From assembly GCA_947501685.1 (NCBI GenBank), contig CANMWQ010000004.1:62001-126000 (forward strand): a DNA stretch of 64,000 nt, given 5' to 3'. Position 1 is the first letter of the stretch; each line of letters begins with the position of its first letter. The DNA is from an uncultured Litoreibacter sp. GTDB taxonomy: Bacteria; Pseudomonadota; Alphaproteobacteria; Rhodobacterales; Rhodobacteraceae. A program made the translations under genes and the position numbers. The notes under the pieces were generated by a model. That model had not been told where the DNA came from, did no database searches, and worked only from the letters and a program-made list of their open reading frames with translations. Shown here one piece after another: positions 8,869 to 18,006 of this stretch.

Positions 8869-9996
8869 TTACCCGGCACCCCGCAACCGGTCGCGATGCG
8901 TCGCCAGCCAGAGCGCACTCATTACCAACGGGCCGTTCTCCGCCTCGCCCGAGGCCAGCGCCTCCTGCAACGCCTCAAATGACACCAGCATGGAGCGGAT
9001 ATCCTCCGCCTCGCCTTCCACGCCGCCCACGCCCTCAATCCCGTCCGGCAGATCGGCCACCGCCACAAAAGAGGTCATATATTCCGAACAACACCCCGAG
9101 GAGGCGTAATACCGCGCGACCAGCTCCATCTCGCCGAGGCGCAGCCCGGTCTCCTCCAGCGCCTCGCGCCGTGCGGTTTGTTCAGGGGTTTCGCCGGGGT
9201 CCTGCCGCCCTGCAATGGCCTCCAGCGCCCAAGGGTTGGCGTCGCCGCGCAGATAGGCCCCGGCGCGGAACTGCTCGATCAGCAGCACCCGGTCGCGCTT
9301 CGGGTCATAAGGCAGCACGGTCACCGCATCCGACATCATGAACACGGCGCGTTCCGAGGGCTGTGGCATCACCCCGTCAAAACGCCTCGGGGCCACGTCG
9401 ATCTCTTCCACGGTGAAGAAATGCGAATACGGCCTGCGATGGCCGCTGACCACAACATCCGAGCGGTCATGCGCGCGGCGCAGCCGCGTCGGCGTCACCC
9501 GTGCGCGGGCGTTTACTCTCTGCTGGGCACGGATGCGAATAACCGGCATCCGGGCCGCGATCAAAGCAGGCTCCACGGAGCCAAACCCCTCCATGATCTC
9601 CACCGCCGCCTCGCGCATCAAAGGCCCGTGCTCGGCCTGCCACGCGTCCAAAGACCAATCCTCACCGCCCTGCTGTTCCAGCGCGCTTGGTGGTCGGTAG
9701 ACATCCGCAGGCCCGACATCCAGCTGCGCCGGGACCCGCGTGTACCCGTAAGGCGCCTCGTAATAATCCAGCCGCGCCAGCTGCTCGGCGCTCAGGTCGC
9801 GTAAGACCAGACCTTGCGCGTTTTGCCCCTCGGCGGCAACCAGCAGCGGGTAGGATTGCCCCTTGGCCCGCGCCACCCGCGCGCCGGGCAACACCGCGGC
9901 AGAGACGTCAGGTGCCGCGCCCAAAACAACCTCAAGCAGGTTGAGGTCGCGCAATGTACCAAACAGAAAAACTGCCGGGGTTGGCCTCAATGCCAC
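8869..9996 (-). CDS. trgB: TrgB-like fusion: gamma-glutamylcyclotransferase-like domain plus Nudix hydrolase
   Basis: A two-domain protein of 375 residues. Residues about 8-140 resemble the GGCT/AIG2 fold (VFLFGTLRDLNLLEVVLG at the N-terminus, LDYYEAPYGYTRV later). Residues about 190-370 form an ADP-ribose pyrophosphatase-type Nudix domain whose box (residues 263-285: G-x5-E-x7-REALEETGL) is intact. The start is GTG 9996, with GGAG 6 nt upstream, overlapping the end of trgA by 10 bp. Position beside trgA and cysK matches the R. sphaeroides trgAB tellurite locus. The true substrate is unknown; ADP-ribose is inferred from the Nudix subtype. Confidence 0.85.
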   Translation of the reverse strand: MALRPTPAVFLFGTLRDLNLLEVVLGAAPDVSAAVLPGARVARAKGQSYPLLVAAEGQNAQGLVLRDLSAEQLARLDYYEAPYGYTRVPAQLDVGPADVYRPPSALEQQGGEDWSLDAWQAEHGPLMREAAVEIMEGFGSVEPALIAARMPVIRIRAQQRVNARARVTPTRLRRAHDRSDVVVSGHRRPYSHFFTVEEIDVAPRRFDGVMPQPSERAVFMMSDAVTVLPYDPKRDRVLLIEQFRAGAYLRGDANPWALEAIAGRQDPGETPEQTARREALEETGLRLGEMELVARYYASSGCCSEYMTSFVAVADLPDGIEGVGGVEGEAEDIRSMLVSFEALQEALASGEAENGPLVMSALWLATHRDRLRGAG

Positions 9997-10427
9997 TTAT
10001 TCTCCGCCCACTCCGCAACGATCCCAGTGATCGCGCCACCAATCAGGATGGTCACCAGAATATGCGGGGTCAAAAGCAGTGCGCCATATTCCAGCACGAT
10101 GCCGAACATGCCCACGATGGCGTCCATCGGCCCGTCATATTGAAACCGCATGGAGCGCTTGACCATCTCGCCAATCGCAAAGGTCAACAGCGTGAAGAAC
10201 AGCGCCACGGCCATGCCGTAAACGCCAGTGTTGATGGCGTTGGTCCAGCCACGCCCGATCAAACGACCCACAACTTTCCACGCCGACAGGGCGGGCACGA
10301 TGGTGCTGACGGGGTAAAGATACGGTGTCGGCTGCCCCTCAGGCAGCAACGGCTTCACGTAGCCCGCAATAATATATCCGAGCAACGCGAAAAGTAGCGC
10401 GGCGATGACGCGTGCGGCTGTTGGCAT
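9987..10427 (-). CDS. trgA: TrgA family membrane protein (tellurite resistance-associated)
   Basis: A small inner-membrane protein of 146 residues with about four hydrophobic segments (AARVIAALLFALLGYIIAGYV, then GVYGMAVALFFTLLTFAIGEM, IVGMFGIVLEYGALLL and VTILIGGAITGIVAEWA). It matches TrgA of Rhodobacterales in length, topology and neighbours. The stop overlaps the trgB start by 10 bp. It is first in the trgA-trgB-cysK-mscS run, so the promoter should lie in the 74 bp between it and cfa. Biochemical function is unknown; the link to tellurite resistance is genetic, from the R. sphaeroides locus. Confidence 0.82.
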   Translation of the reverse strand: MPTAARVIAALLFALLGYIIAGYVKPLLPEGQPTPYLYPVSTIVPALSAWKVVGRLIGRGWTNAINTGVYGMAVALFFTLLTFAIGEMVKRSMRFQYDGPMDAIVGMFGIVLEYGALLLTPHILVTILIGGAITGIVAEWAENKWH

Positions 10428-10501
10428 GAACGTGCCCCTCTGATGTGGCCCGCCGTTTGTTTCGGCTTATATTCGGGCTCGTTTTAATGTCGTAAGGGCG
10501 T

Positions 10502-11725
10502 CTACTCAGCCCCGCTGGCAGGCCGTGTCATGGTGACCTGCGTTACATCGCAGTTTCCACTCCAGAAGGTTCCGGCGCAAGAGGTGAGATAAAAATTCCA
10601 CATGCGTTGAAAACGTGCATCAAACCCCAAAGCGGCGACGTCGTCCCAGCGCTCGTTAAAGGTCTCGTGCCAGCGCCGCAACGTGTCCGAATAGCTCTGC
10701 CCGAACTCGATGGAACCCTTCAGGTGCAGCCCCGCACGCGCGATCTCTTGGCGCAGCACGGTCGGGCTGGGCAGCATGCCGCCCGGAAAGATATATTTCT
10801 GGATGAAGTCCACGCCGCGCTTGTAAACCTCCCAGCGCTTGTCCTGCACGGTGATGATCTGCAACGTGGCATGTTTGCCGGGCTTGAGGCGCTCGCGCAC
10901 CGTGTCAAAATAGACCGGCCAGTATTTCTCGCCCACCGCCTCGAACATCTCGATGGAGGCGATGCCGTCATACATCCCCTCCTCGTCGCGGTAATCCTGC
11001 ATCTTGATCTCAACCATGTCGCTCAGACCCAGCCGCGCCATCCGCGCCACGGCATAATCGTGCTGCTCCTGGCTGATCGTCAGGCCGGTGACTTTCAGGC
11101 CCCGCTCTTTGGCGGCATATTCCGCAAACCCGCCCCAGCCGCAGCCGATCTCCAGCACATGGTCGCCCGGTACCACGCCCATCTGATCCACCATGGAGGC
11201 GTATTTGTTCTCTTGTGCCTTCTCGAGGCTCTCTTGCCCGGTCTCGAACTTGGCCGAGCTATAGGTCATCGTGTCGTCAAGCCATAGCGCGTAGAAGTCG
11301 TTGCCCAGATCATAATGGTAGCTGATATTTTTCTTGGCCTGACGCTTGGAATTAGACTGCATCCAGAACCGCAGCTTTTCATAGGCCCGCACAAGCGCCA
11401 TGCCCGGATAGCCGTCATAGACATCGTCATTATCGGCATGCACCAGATCCATGAAGGCCTGCAGGTCGGGCGTGGACCACCACCCGTCCAGATAGGCGTC
11501 GCAAAAGCCCAGATCGCCCTCGCGGATCAGCCGCGCGAACAGGTCGTCATGATGCACGGTGAACTCGGCCACCGGGCCGGGCTTGGCCCCTTCGGCCCGA
11601 AACACGCGCCCGTCTTCCAGCTTCATATCCAGCCGGCCAAACTGGACCTTCTGCGCCGTTTGAAACGCCTGCGCAAAGTAGCGTGGCAAGTTGTCTTGGC
11701 CTTGCGTCGACGTCAATATGGTCAT
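10502..11725 (-). CDS. cfa: Cyclopropane-fatty-acyl-phospholipid synthase
   Basis: A SAM-dependent methyltransferase (407 residues) that adds a methylene bridge to unsaturated acyl chains in membrane phospholipids. The N-terminal accessory domain includes EGDLGFCDAYLDGWWSTPDL. The Rossmann SAM site is HVLEIGCGWGGFAEYAA (about 185-200), followed by GLTISQEQHDYA and the family motif IASIEMFEAVGEKYWPVYF. The C-terminal part has FIQKYIFPGGMLPS and RRWHETFNERW. Length agrees with the family (380-420). It sits between trgA and the photolyase, so a stress-response grouping is plausible but not proven. Confidence 0.95.
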   Translation of the reverse strand: MTILTSTQGQDNLPRYFAQAFQTAQKVQFGRLDMKLEDGRVFRAEGAKPGPVAEFTVHHDDLFARLIREGDLGFCDAYLDGWWSTPDLQAFMDLVHADNDDVYDGYPGMALVRAYEKLRFWMQSNSKRQAKKNISYHYDLGNDFYALWLDDTMTYSSAKFETGQESLEKAQENKYASMVDQMGVVPGDHVLEIGCGWGGFAEYAAKERGLKVTGLTISQEQHDYAVARMARLGLSDMVEIKMQDYRDEEGMYDGIASIEMFEAVGEKYWPVYFDTVRERLKPGKHATLQIITVQDKRWEVYKRGVDFIQKYIFPGGMLPSPTVLRQEIARAGLHLKGSIEFGQSYSDTLRRWHETFNERWDDVAALGFDARFQRMWNFYLTSCAGTFWSGNCDVTQVTMTRPASGAE

Positions 11726-11822
11726 CGCGGCACCCCCCAGAGATTGTTAACTATTCTATGCAGATAGCCCGGAACCGCTCAAGTCCATTCGAGCCACCCT
11801 TTCATCGCAACACGTTAGGCCG

Positions 11823-13241
11823 TTATTGCGCGCGCTGCTGGTAGGCCTCCAAGGCCCGCGCACGTCCCTCGGCCAGTTCCACCACCGGGGAGGGGTAATC
11901 ATCCTCCGCGCTCATCCCCCACGCCTGCGGGATGGCGTCAAAATACAGCTCTGCCTCATCGCCATGCACGCCGTAAGGCTCCGCCAGATATTGCCGTCGG
12001 TAAGAGGCCCCCTTGTCAAACTTCTCCGCCTGCGTGTCAGGGTTGAACACCCTGAAATACGGCGCCGCATCCGGCCCCGACCCCGCAACCCATTGCCACC
12101 CCATCGCATTGGAGGCCGGGTCCCAGTCGATCAGGCAATCCTCAAACCACGCAAGCCCCACCTTCCAATGGGTCATCAGATGTTTGGTGAGATAAGAGCC
12201 CACGATCATCCGGCCCCGGTTATGCATCGTGCCCGTCACATACATCTCGCGCATCGCCGCATCGACCAGCTCAATCCCAGTGCGCCCTTGTTTCCACCGC
12301 GTGGCCTCGGCGGCGCGCGCGTCAGCTTTCCACGGAAAACTGTCCCATTCAGGCCGCCAATTGTCGCTGACAATGCACGGCGTGTGAAACGCCAGATGGT
12401 AGGCAAACTCGCGCCAGACCACTTCCTTCAGGAAATGCTCCGCGCCCTTCTTGCCATCCTCCAAAGCCCGCCAGCCCGCATGCCAACAGGTCAACGGGGA
12501 GATCTCGCCATAGGTCAGGTTCTCCGACAGGCGCGAGGTGGCGTCTTTCGCCATGAAATCCCGCGCCTCCTTATAGGCGTCCACCTTCTCCGCGATAAAC
12601 GCGTCCAGACGTGCCCGCGCGGCAACCTCGCCCACGCAAACATAACGCGCCACAATATCCGCCCCGCGCTGCATCGCGGCCCCCATTTGCCAATCATCCA
12701 ACGCAGCACTCGCAGGCCAGCTCTCGGGCACCTCCAGCGCGCCCACCGCAGGCAAACACGCCTCCAGCTGTCGGTCCCGTACCGATTTCCACATCGGCGT
12801 GTAGACCTTGTAAAAATCGCCCGTCTTGGTCTCCACCGTCCACGGCTCAAACAGCAGATGCCCGGTGAAGCTCTCCGCCTCCAGCCCGTCTTCCTTCAGC
12901 CCCGCCTTGACGCCCTTGTCACGCGCTATGGCCTCGGGGTCGTAGGCACGCGACCAATACACAGCCCCTGCCCCGGTCTCCTTGATCAGCGCGCGCAAAC
13001 ACGCCAGCGCGTCGCCGCGCCGCAGGATCAGCTTGGAGCCGATGGCCTCCAAGCTCTGCGCAAACGTCGCGACCCCTAGCCCCAGCCGCCATTTCGGGGC
13101 CGCGCCATGCGTCTCGACGATCTCGTCATGGATAAATACCGGGATGACAGGCCGGCCGCTCTTGGCGGCGGCACTCAGGGCGGGATGGTCGGCCAGCCGC
13201 AAATCGCGGCGGAACCAGACCAGAATAGGTGCATTGCTCAT
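11823..13241 (-). CDS. phrB: Deoxyribodipyrimidine photolyase
   Basis: A blue-light DNA repair flavoprotein of 472 residues that splits UV-induced pyrimidine dimers. The N-terminal antenna domain starts ILVWFRRDLRLADHPAL. The FAD-binding C-terminal half contains TSRLSENLTYGEISP, EVVWREFAYHLAFHTP, GIELVDAAMREMYVTGTMHNRGRMIVGSYLTKHLMTHW and the diagnostic DWDPASNAMGWQWVAGSGPDAAPYFRVFNPDTQ. Length matches class I CPD photolyases (450-480). Genes this close to cyclobutane-dimer repair in Rhodobacterales are often near cfa; here they are 97 bp apart on the same strand. Confidence 0.95.
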   Translation of the reverse strand: MSNAPILVWFRRDLRLADHPALSAAAKSGRPVIPVFIHDEIVETHGAAPKWRLGLGVATFAQSLEAIGSKLILRRGDALACLRALIKETGAGAVYWSRAYDPEAIARDKGVKAGLKEDGLEAESFTGHLLFEPWTVETKTGDFYKVYTPMWKSVRDRQLEACLPAVGALEVPESWPASAALDDWQMGAAMQRGADIVARYVCVGEVAARARLDAFIAEKVDAYKEARDFMAKDATSRLSENLTYGEISPLTCWHAGWRALEDGKKGAEHFLKEVVWREFAYHLAFHTPCIVSDNWRPEWDSFPWKADARAAEATRWKQGRTGIELVDAAMREMYVTGTMHNRGRMIVGSYLTKHLMTHWKVGLAWFEDCLIDWDPASNAMGWQWVAGSGPDAAPYFRVFNPDTQAEKFDKGASYRRQYLAEPYGVHGDEAELYFDAIPQAWGMSAEDDYPSPVVELAEGRARALEAYQQRAQ

Positions 13242-13285
13242 GAGGTCTGATCTAGGGCCACACCTGCCGCGTCAACCACCTGCCA

Positions 13286-13318
13286 AAGAAAAAGCCCCGG
13301 CGCTCAGGCACCGGGGCC
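13286..13318 (-). terminator. Rho-independent terminator after the BCCT transporter gene
   Basis: Read on the minus strand, GCCCCGG (13317-13311) pairs with CCGGGGC (13300-13294) around a 10-nt loop and is followed by TTTTTCT. It lies 25 bp beyond the transporter stop and before the photolyase start, so it insulates the two genes. Confidence 0.85.
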
Positions 13319-13342
13319 TTCCATTGTCTTGTAGCGCAGACC

Positions 13343-15019
13343 TTACTCAGCAGGCGTCGCCGACATGTTGTCGGTGGTGGTCGGAATGCCCGCAGCCTCG
13401 CGGCGGCCATCGTTCCAGATCGCCTTGATCAGGGCCACGCACATCAGCGCCATCACAATGGAGAACGGCAACGCGCCAATAACCATCGCGGTCTGAATGG
13501 CCCCGGTCCCGCCCGAGATCAGCAACCCGCCAACCACAAGCGCCAGCGCCACACCCCAGAACAGGATATGCGGCCGCGCCTTCGGCCCCTCATCCCCCGC
13601 TGCGTTGATCGTGTTCACAATCAGCACCGCCGAGTCAGCCGACGTGACAAGGAAGGTCATCAGCAAAACCACGATCATCACCGCCATGCCCCAAGCCAAC
13701 GCCTCCGAGATCGGCGACAGCATGAACTCGGTCATCGCAAAGATCTTGTCGCCATTCGCCGCCTCCAGGATCACCCCGTTTGCGGCACCGTTCAGCTCAA
13801 GGTCCACGGCTGTGCCACCGGCCCAAGCGAACCAGACAAAACACATCAGCGACGGCACGATCATCGCGCCCAGCACGAATTCGCGGATGGTCCGCCCGCG
13901 CGAGATACGCGCAAGGAACAGCCCCACAAAAGGGGCAAACGCGATCCACCAGGCCCAATAGAAGACCGGCCACCAGCCCTGCCACTGCGTCAGCAGGAAC
14001 GCTTCCGAGCCCTCGACACCGTCCGATGAATAGACGTTGAAGCTGAGCCATGGCAGCGCCACGAGATAGTCGAAAATCCCCACGAAGAACGCCATCGCCC
14101 CGAACCATGTGGCCCCGAAGATGATGAAAAAGCCCAGCAAGGTGATCGACAGCACCATGTTGATATTGGAGAGCCACTTGATCCCCTTGCCCACGCCCGA
14201 CAGCGCCGACAGGGTCGAGGCCCCCATGATCACGATCAGCGCCACGACGATCCCCATCGTGGTCGCGGAGCCATCCTCTTGCACCAGCCCGGCAATGCCG
14301 ATCCGGTTCAACCCGGCCACAAACTGTTCCACCCCGAAGCCCAGCGTCTGCGCCACACCCAGAATGGTGGCCACAACCGCCACGATATCAATCAAATGCC
14401 CCAGATTGCCCGACAATGCCTTGCCAAAGAGCGGCGTCAGCGACGAACGAATGGTCAGCGGCAGGCCCCTTCGGTAGCTAAAGAACGCCAGCGACAGGCC
14501 CGCGACGGCATAACACGCCCAAGCGCCCAAACCCCAATGCAGGTAGGACCAGATATAGGCCTCGCGCACATTGTTGGCGTCCAGCGCCGTGGTGACCCCT
14601 TGGATGACTGCTGGGTTGTTTTTGAAATGCGCAATCGGCTCGGCCACGGCCCAGGTCAACATACCCACGCCGATCCCGGCCCCAAACATCATCGAGAACC
14701 ACGAGAAATTGGAGAATTCCGGCACCTCGCCGTCCTGTCCCAAATTCAACCGCCCACCTGCGGGCCAAAGTGCGAGCCCCAGACAGACGATGACAAACGC
14801 TGCGACAACCCAAATATACCACGCGGCAAACTGTGCCAGAATGGCAGAGTTCCAGTTGCCCAGAATGGTCCCGGCCTCACTCGGCCAAACGATACACCAC
14901 ACAACCAACATCGAGATGATGATCTTGCTGATCACCGCCACATTCACACTGAATCCGCGATAAAACCCGCTATCGGCGGTCTTGATCGGCAAATCCGTTA
15001 AAGGAGGTTTGACTGACAT
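13343..15019 (-). CDS. BCCT family betaine/choline/DMSP-type transporter
   Basis: A 558-residue sodium- or proton-coupled transporter for quaternary ammonium or tertiary sulfonium osmolytes, in the inner membrane with 12 predicted helices. Family motifs are FGAGIGVGMLTWAVAEPIAHF near 95-115, YIWSYLHWGLGAWACYAVAGLSLAF (the conserved Trp-rich substrate helix), and the FLARISRGRTIREF loop. The C-terminal tail is short, without the long regulatory extension seen in BetP. It is 370 bp downstream of acuI on the same strand and likely has its own promoter. Context beside dmdA-acuI suggests DMSP as a substrate, but choline or glycine betaine are equally possible from sequence. Confidence 0.9.
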   Translation of the reverse strand: MSVKPPLTDLPIKTADSGFYRGFSVNVAVISKIIISMLVVWCIVWPSEAGTILGNWNSAILAQFAAWYIWVVAAFVIVCLGLALWPAGGRLNLGQDGEVPEFSNFSWFSMMFGAGIGVGMLTWAVAEPIAHFKNNPAVIQGVTTALDANNVREAYIWSYLHWGLGAWACYAVAGLSLAFFSYRRGLPLTIRSSLTPLFGKALSGNLGHLIDIVAVVATILGVAQTLGFGVEQFVAGLNRIGIAGLVQEDGSATTMGIVVALIVIMGASTLSALSGVGKGIKWLSNINMVLSITLLGFFIIFGATWFGAMAFFVGIFDYLVALPWLSFNVYSSDGVEGSEAFLLTQWQGWWPVFYWAWWIAFAPFVGLFLARISRGRTIREFVLGAMIVPSLMCFVWFAWAGGTAVDLELNGAANGVILEAANGDKIFAMTEFMLSPISEALAWGMAVMIVVLLMTFLVTSADSAVLIVNTINAAGDEGPKARPHILFWGVALALVVGGLLISGGTGAIQTAMVIGALPFSIVMALMCVALIKAIWNDGRREAAGIPTTTDNMSATPAE

Positions 15020-15239
15020 AGCTTTATCCCTGTGCTTGACGCATCAGCAAACCAAATTGGAAGGTCCGGACGCGCCTTTCCCTTGAGGGGCAGCACCGAC
15101 GACTTCATGCCGCCATAGTCTCAAAATCTGAATTCTGCCCCTAAAGACAGCAAAACAGATAAATCACCATTTGATAAGGACTAAGTTTCGACCGCCAGTC
15201 ACAGGAGGGGCACACACAGCTCTTCGGCAAGCCTCAGCC

Positions 15240-15292
15240 CCCTCCCCCGTGATAGCCTCTCGCCTATCACTGCTTCAAAAATACTCCGGGGG
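15240..15292. repeat. 53-bp intergenic repeat, copy 1, with inner hairpin
   Basis: These 53 bp are identical to 20319-20371. Each copy has an inner inverted repeat GTGATAG-N8-CTATCAC and outer arms CCCCCG and CGGGGG, separated by TGCTTCAAAAATACTC. It lies in the 370-bp gap between acuI and the BCCT gene. No gene is visible in that gap; from about 15020 to 15230 it should hold the BCCT promoter, which I cannot pinpoint. Confidence 0.85.
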
Positions 15293-15305
15293 AGGAGCGC
15301 AGCGA

Positions 15306-15373
15306 CGGGGGCGGAGCCCCCTAATAAAACGCGTGGGCGGAGCCCTCTAATAGAAAGCGTGGGCAGAGCCCCC
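15306..15373. repeat. Three tandem GGGGC-AGAG-CCCCC type hairpins
   Basis: Three imperfect units of about 30 bp, each built as a G-rich arm, a GGAG or AGAG loop and a C-rich arm: GGGGGCGGAGCCCCC, GGGCGGAGCCCTC and GGGCAGAGCCCCC. The linkers are similar (TAATAaaacGCGT and TAATAgaaaGCGT). They follow repeat copy 1 directly, and two such hairpins follow copy 2. Confidence 0.75.
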
Positions 15374-15389
15374 AATCACCGCAAAAAGA

Positions 15390-16379
15390 TCAAGCGTTCA
15401 CATCAACCACGACGCGCCCCTTGACCTGACCTTTCAAAATGTCACGCCCCAGCCCCGGCAGGTCGCTTAGCACTGCGGGTTGGACCATGCTCTCCAGCTT
15501 GGCCATCGGCAGGTCTTTCGCGATCCGCTCCCAGGCACGCAGGCGGTTGTCATAGGGCTGCATCACGCTATCGATGCCCAGCAGGTTCACGCCGCGCAAC
15601 AAGAACGGGATCACGGTCGCAGGCAAGCCTGCGCCCCCCGCCAGCCCTACGGCAGACACGGACGCCCCGTATTTCATCTGCCCCAGCACCCGCGCCAGCA
15701 TATCGCCGCCCACGGCGTCCACGCATCCGGCCCATGTCTCGGCCTCCAAGGGCCGCTTCACAGTCTCGTTCAGCTCCTCGCGGGCCACGATCTGGCTGGC
15801 CCCCAGCGAGGTCAGATACTCCGCTGTCTCCGGCCGCCCGGTGACGCCTGCCACTTCATGGCCCAAAGCCGCCAGCAGCGCTACGGCCACAGAGCCCACG
15901 CCGCCTGCCGCACCTGTCACCAGCACCGGCCCGTCGCCGGGTGTCAGCCCGTGATCTTCCAGCGCCATCACCGCCAGCATGGAGGTGAACCCGGCGGTCC
16001 CCACTGCCATTGCTTGGCGTGTGTCCAGACCGCCGGGCAGCGGCACCAGCCAATCGGCCTTCACGCGGGCTTTCTGGGCATAGCCGCCCCAATGCGCCTC
16101 GCCCACGCGCCAGCCAGTCAGCACCACCTTGTCGCCGGGTTTGTAGCGGTCATCCGAGGAGGTCTCGACGGTGCCTGCAAAATCAACCCCCGGCACATGC
16201 GGGTAATTGCGCACCAACCCGCCGCCGGGTCCAACGCACAAGCCGTCCTTGTAGTTCACGGTCGAATATTCGACCGCCACCGTGACCTCGCCGTCTGGCA
16301 GCTGGTCTTCGGAAATCTGCGTGACGGAGGCGCTCGTTTTGCCCTCTTCATCCTTTGTCACAAGCAATGCGTTGAACAT
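15390..16379 (-). CDS. acuI: Acryloyl-CoA reductase AcuI (MDR family)
   Basis: An NADPH-dependent medium-chain reductase of 329 residues without the zinc-binding residues of alcohol dehydrogenases, matching the AcuI/YhdH family. It starts FNALLVTKDEEGK and shows YSTVNYKDGLCVG, HVPGVDFAGTVE and the nucleotide-binding VLVTGAAGGVGSVAVALLAALG. AcuI turns toxic acryloyl-CoA, formed from DMSP or acrylate, into propionyl-CoA. It begins 15 bp after dmdA on the same strand, the dmdA-acuI pairing known from Ruegeria pomeroyi. Confidence 0.94.
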   Translation of the reverse strand: MFNALLVTKDEEGKTSASVTQISEDQLPDGEVTVAVEYSTVNYKDGLCVGPGGGLVRNYPHVPGVDFAGTVETSSDDRYKPGDKVVLTGWRVGEAHWGGYAQKARVKADWLVPLPGGLDTRQAMAVGTAGFTSMLAVMALEDHGLTPGDGPVLVTGAAGGVGSVAVALLAALGHEVAGVTGRPETAEYLTSLGASQIVAREELNETVKRPLEAETWAGCVDAVGGDMLARVLGQMKYGASVSAVGLAGGAGLPATVIPFLLRGVNLLGIDSVMQPYDNRLRAWERIAKDLPMAKLESMVQPAVLSDLPGLGRDILKGQVKGRVVVDVNA

Positions 16380-16394
16380 GTCGTCTCTCCTCGT

Positions 16395-17495
16395 TTAAAT
16401 CCAAAAATTGTCTTGCACCACGGCGCGGCGCGGCCCGTCCTGGGTCTCCACCTGAATTTCGGTGCCCGCGTCCCAATGGGTGATCCGCACCATACCAATG
16501 GCCACGTTTGTCTTGAAATCCGGCGACCACGCGGCAGAGGTCACTTGCCCCACCACCTTACCCTTCGCCGTCACCGGCCACAGCCGGTCGCAAGGGGGGA
16601 TGTCGCCGTCAATGCTGATCGCGCGCACCTGTTTCACCGGCCCTTCCTTGGCCACGCGCAAGAGCGCGTCGCGCCCCACGCAGCCAATCGCCGTCTGGGT
16701 GGAGCAAAACTTGCCCAAGCCGCATTCATGCGGCGTGTTGTCCCGCGTCATGTCATTGCCATAGCTCAGCAAGCCGCCCTCGACCCGCTCGATGAGGTTT
16801 GGGCAGCCCGCATGCACGTCCAAATCCTTGCCCGCCTCCATCAACGCGTTCCACAGCGGCATGCCGCGCTCATGCCCGTCCACGTAAATCTCGAACCCGC
16901 CCTGCTTGGAATAGCCCGACCGCGCCACCAAGAAGGAATGCCCGTCCACGTCGAAATAACCATAGCGGAAAAAGCGCAGCTCGGTCACCGCGTCGCCAAA
17001 TATTCTGGCGGCCAGCGCGTCGGCCTTCGGCCCCTGAATGGCCAGCGGGGAGACGTCCGGCTCCTCCACAATCACGTCGAGATAAAGCGCATGCGCCAGC
17101 CCTTTGACCCAGAGCAGCAAATCGCTATCCGCAATCGACAGCCAATACCGATCATCCGACAGCATCAAGGCCACCGGGTCGTTCAACATGCCGCCCGTGC
17201 CGTCCACCAATGGCACGTAATAGCACATCCCCGGCAGCATCCCCCTCAGATCGCGCGGCGTCAGCATCTGCATCAGGCGGCCTGCGTCTGGCCCGCGCAG
17301 CTCCACCTGCCGCTCTACTGCGACATCCCACACCTGCACCGCTGATTTGAGATGGTGGTAATCCTCCTCAACCGAGCGGAACACCGTCGGCAAAAGCATC
17401 CGGTTGTAAACGGTATATCCTTTGACCCCGGCGGCTTCGACGCCGTCAGAGAAAGGGGTGCGCCGCACGCGGCGTGAAGGTGCAATCGTGGCCAT
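16395..17495 (-). CDS. dmdA: Dimethylsulfoniopropionate demethylase DmdA
   Basis: A glycine-cleavage T-protein-like (GcvT fold) enzyme of 366 residues that moves a methyl group from DMSP to tetrahydrofolate, giving methylmercaptopropionate. The sequence follows the Roseobacter DmdA pattern closely: APSRRVRRTPFSDGVEAAGVKGYTVYNRMLLPTVFRSVEEDY, MLTPRDLRGMLPGMCYYVPLVDGTGGMLNDPVA, IADSDLLLWVKG, CPNLIERVEGGLLSYGNDMTRDNTPHECGL. I choose ATG 17495 because it gives the family N-terminus; a frame-extending upstream ATG would overlap the DinB gene. It lies 7 bp after DinB and 15 bp before acuI. Confidence 0.96.
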   Translation of the reverse strand: MATIAPSRRVRRTPFSDGVEAAGVKGYTVYNRMLLPTVFRSVEEDYHHLKSAVQVWDVAVERQVELRGPDAGRLMQMLTPRDLRGMLPGMCYYVPLVDGTGGMLNDPVALMLSDDRYWLSIADSDLLLWVKGLAHALYLDVIVEEPDVSPLAIQGPKADALAARIFGDAVTELRFFRYGYFDVDGHSFLVARSGYSKQGGFEIYVDGHERGMPLWNALMEAGKDLDVHAGCPNLIERVEGGLLSYGNDMTRDNTPHECGLGKFCSTQTAIGCVGRDALLRVAKEGPVKQVRAISIDGDIPPCDRLWPVTAKGKVVGQVTSAAWSPDFKTNVAIGMVRITHWDAGTEIQVETQDGPRRAVVQDNFWI

Positions 17496-17502
17496 GGCTT
17501 GG

Positions 17503-18003
17503 TTAATCCGGCATGAAAGGCAGATCGGTATCATCCGGGCGTTGCCCAGCTGCGGTCAGCATGGCATGCATTTGACCGCGATGATGCGTCTGGTGGTTGA
17601 AGAAATGAACGACGCAAAGCGCCGTCGGTTTGATCATCGTCTTGTTTGCAGCGCCCGAATGCCAGACCAGCGGCCCGACCAAATCCACCTGCCGCAGCTT
17701 GCCCGCCCACCGCTCAATCCGCTGATCGGTGCGCAGCCGGTCATCCAGCCACAGCTGCGTGTCGTCATGCAGACCCACGCTGTCAGGGATCCCCGTGGAG
17801 GGCCCATGCCCACCGTCAAAGCGGCTCATCCACAGCTGATCACCCCATAAAAGATGGTTCGCCGTCTTCCAAATCGAGCCGAAAAACGCCTTGCGGTCCT
17901 GCCTCAAAGCGGTGTCGTCCAGCGCCTTGATGCAGGTCGACAAGCTTCTGTTCTGCCACGCATTATAGCGCGCCATGGTCTGGCAATACTCGACCGTCAC
18001 CAT
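17503..18003 (-). CDS. DinB family protein
   Basis: A 166-residue member of the DinB/DUF664 four-helix bundle superfamily, which includes metal-dependent thiol transferases and isomerases. The likely metal-ligand histidines are in WKTANHLLWGDQLW (about 48-61) and in HFFNHQTHHRGQMHAML (about 132-148); the HxxHRGQ pattern is characteristic. It lies 3 bp after DUF1326 and 7 bp before dmdA, so it is surely co-transcribed with dmdA. Some superfamily members use a low-molecular-weight thiol, which would suit sulfur metabolism here, but that is inference. Confidence 0.85.
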   Translation of the reverse strand: MVTVEYCQTMARYNAWQNRSLSTCIKALDDTALRQDRKAFFGSIWKTANHLLWGDQLWMSRFDGGHGPSTGIPDSVGLHDDTQLWLDDRLRTDQRIERWAGKLRQVDLVGPLVWHSGAANKTMIKPTALCVVHFFNHQTHHRGQMHAMLTAAGQRPDDTDLPFMPD

Positions 18004-18006
18004 GGC

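Noticed and set aside
15306-15373. Possible short CRISPR-like array
   Set aside because: Units are hairpins of varying sequence with no unique spacers of constant length and no cas genes nearby; better explained as repeat-element tails.
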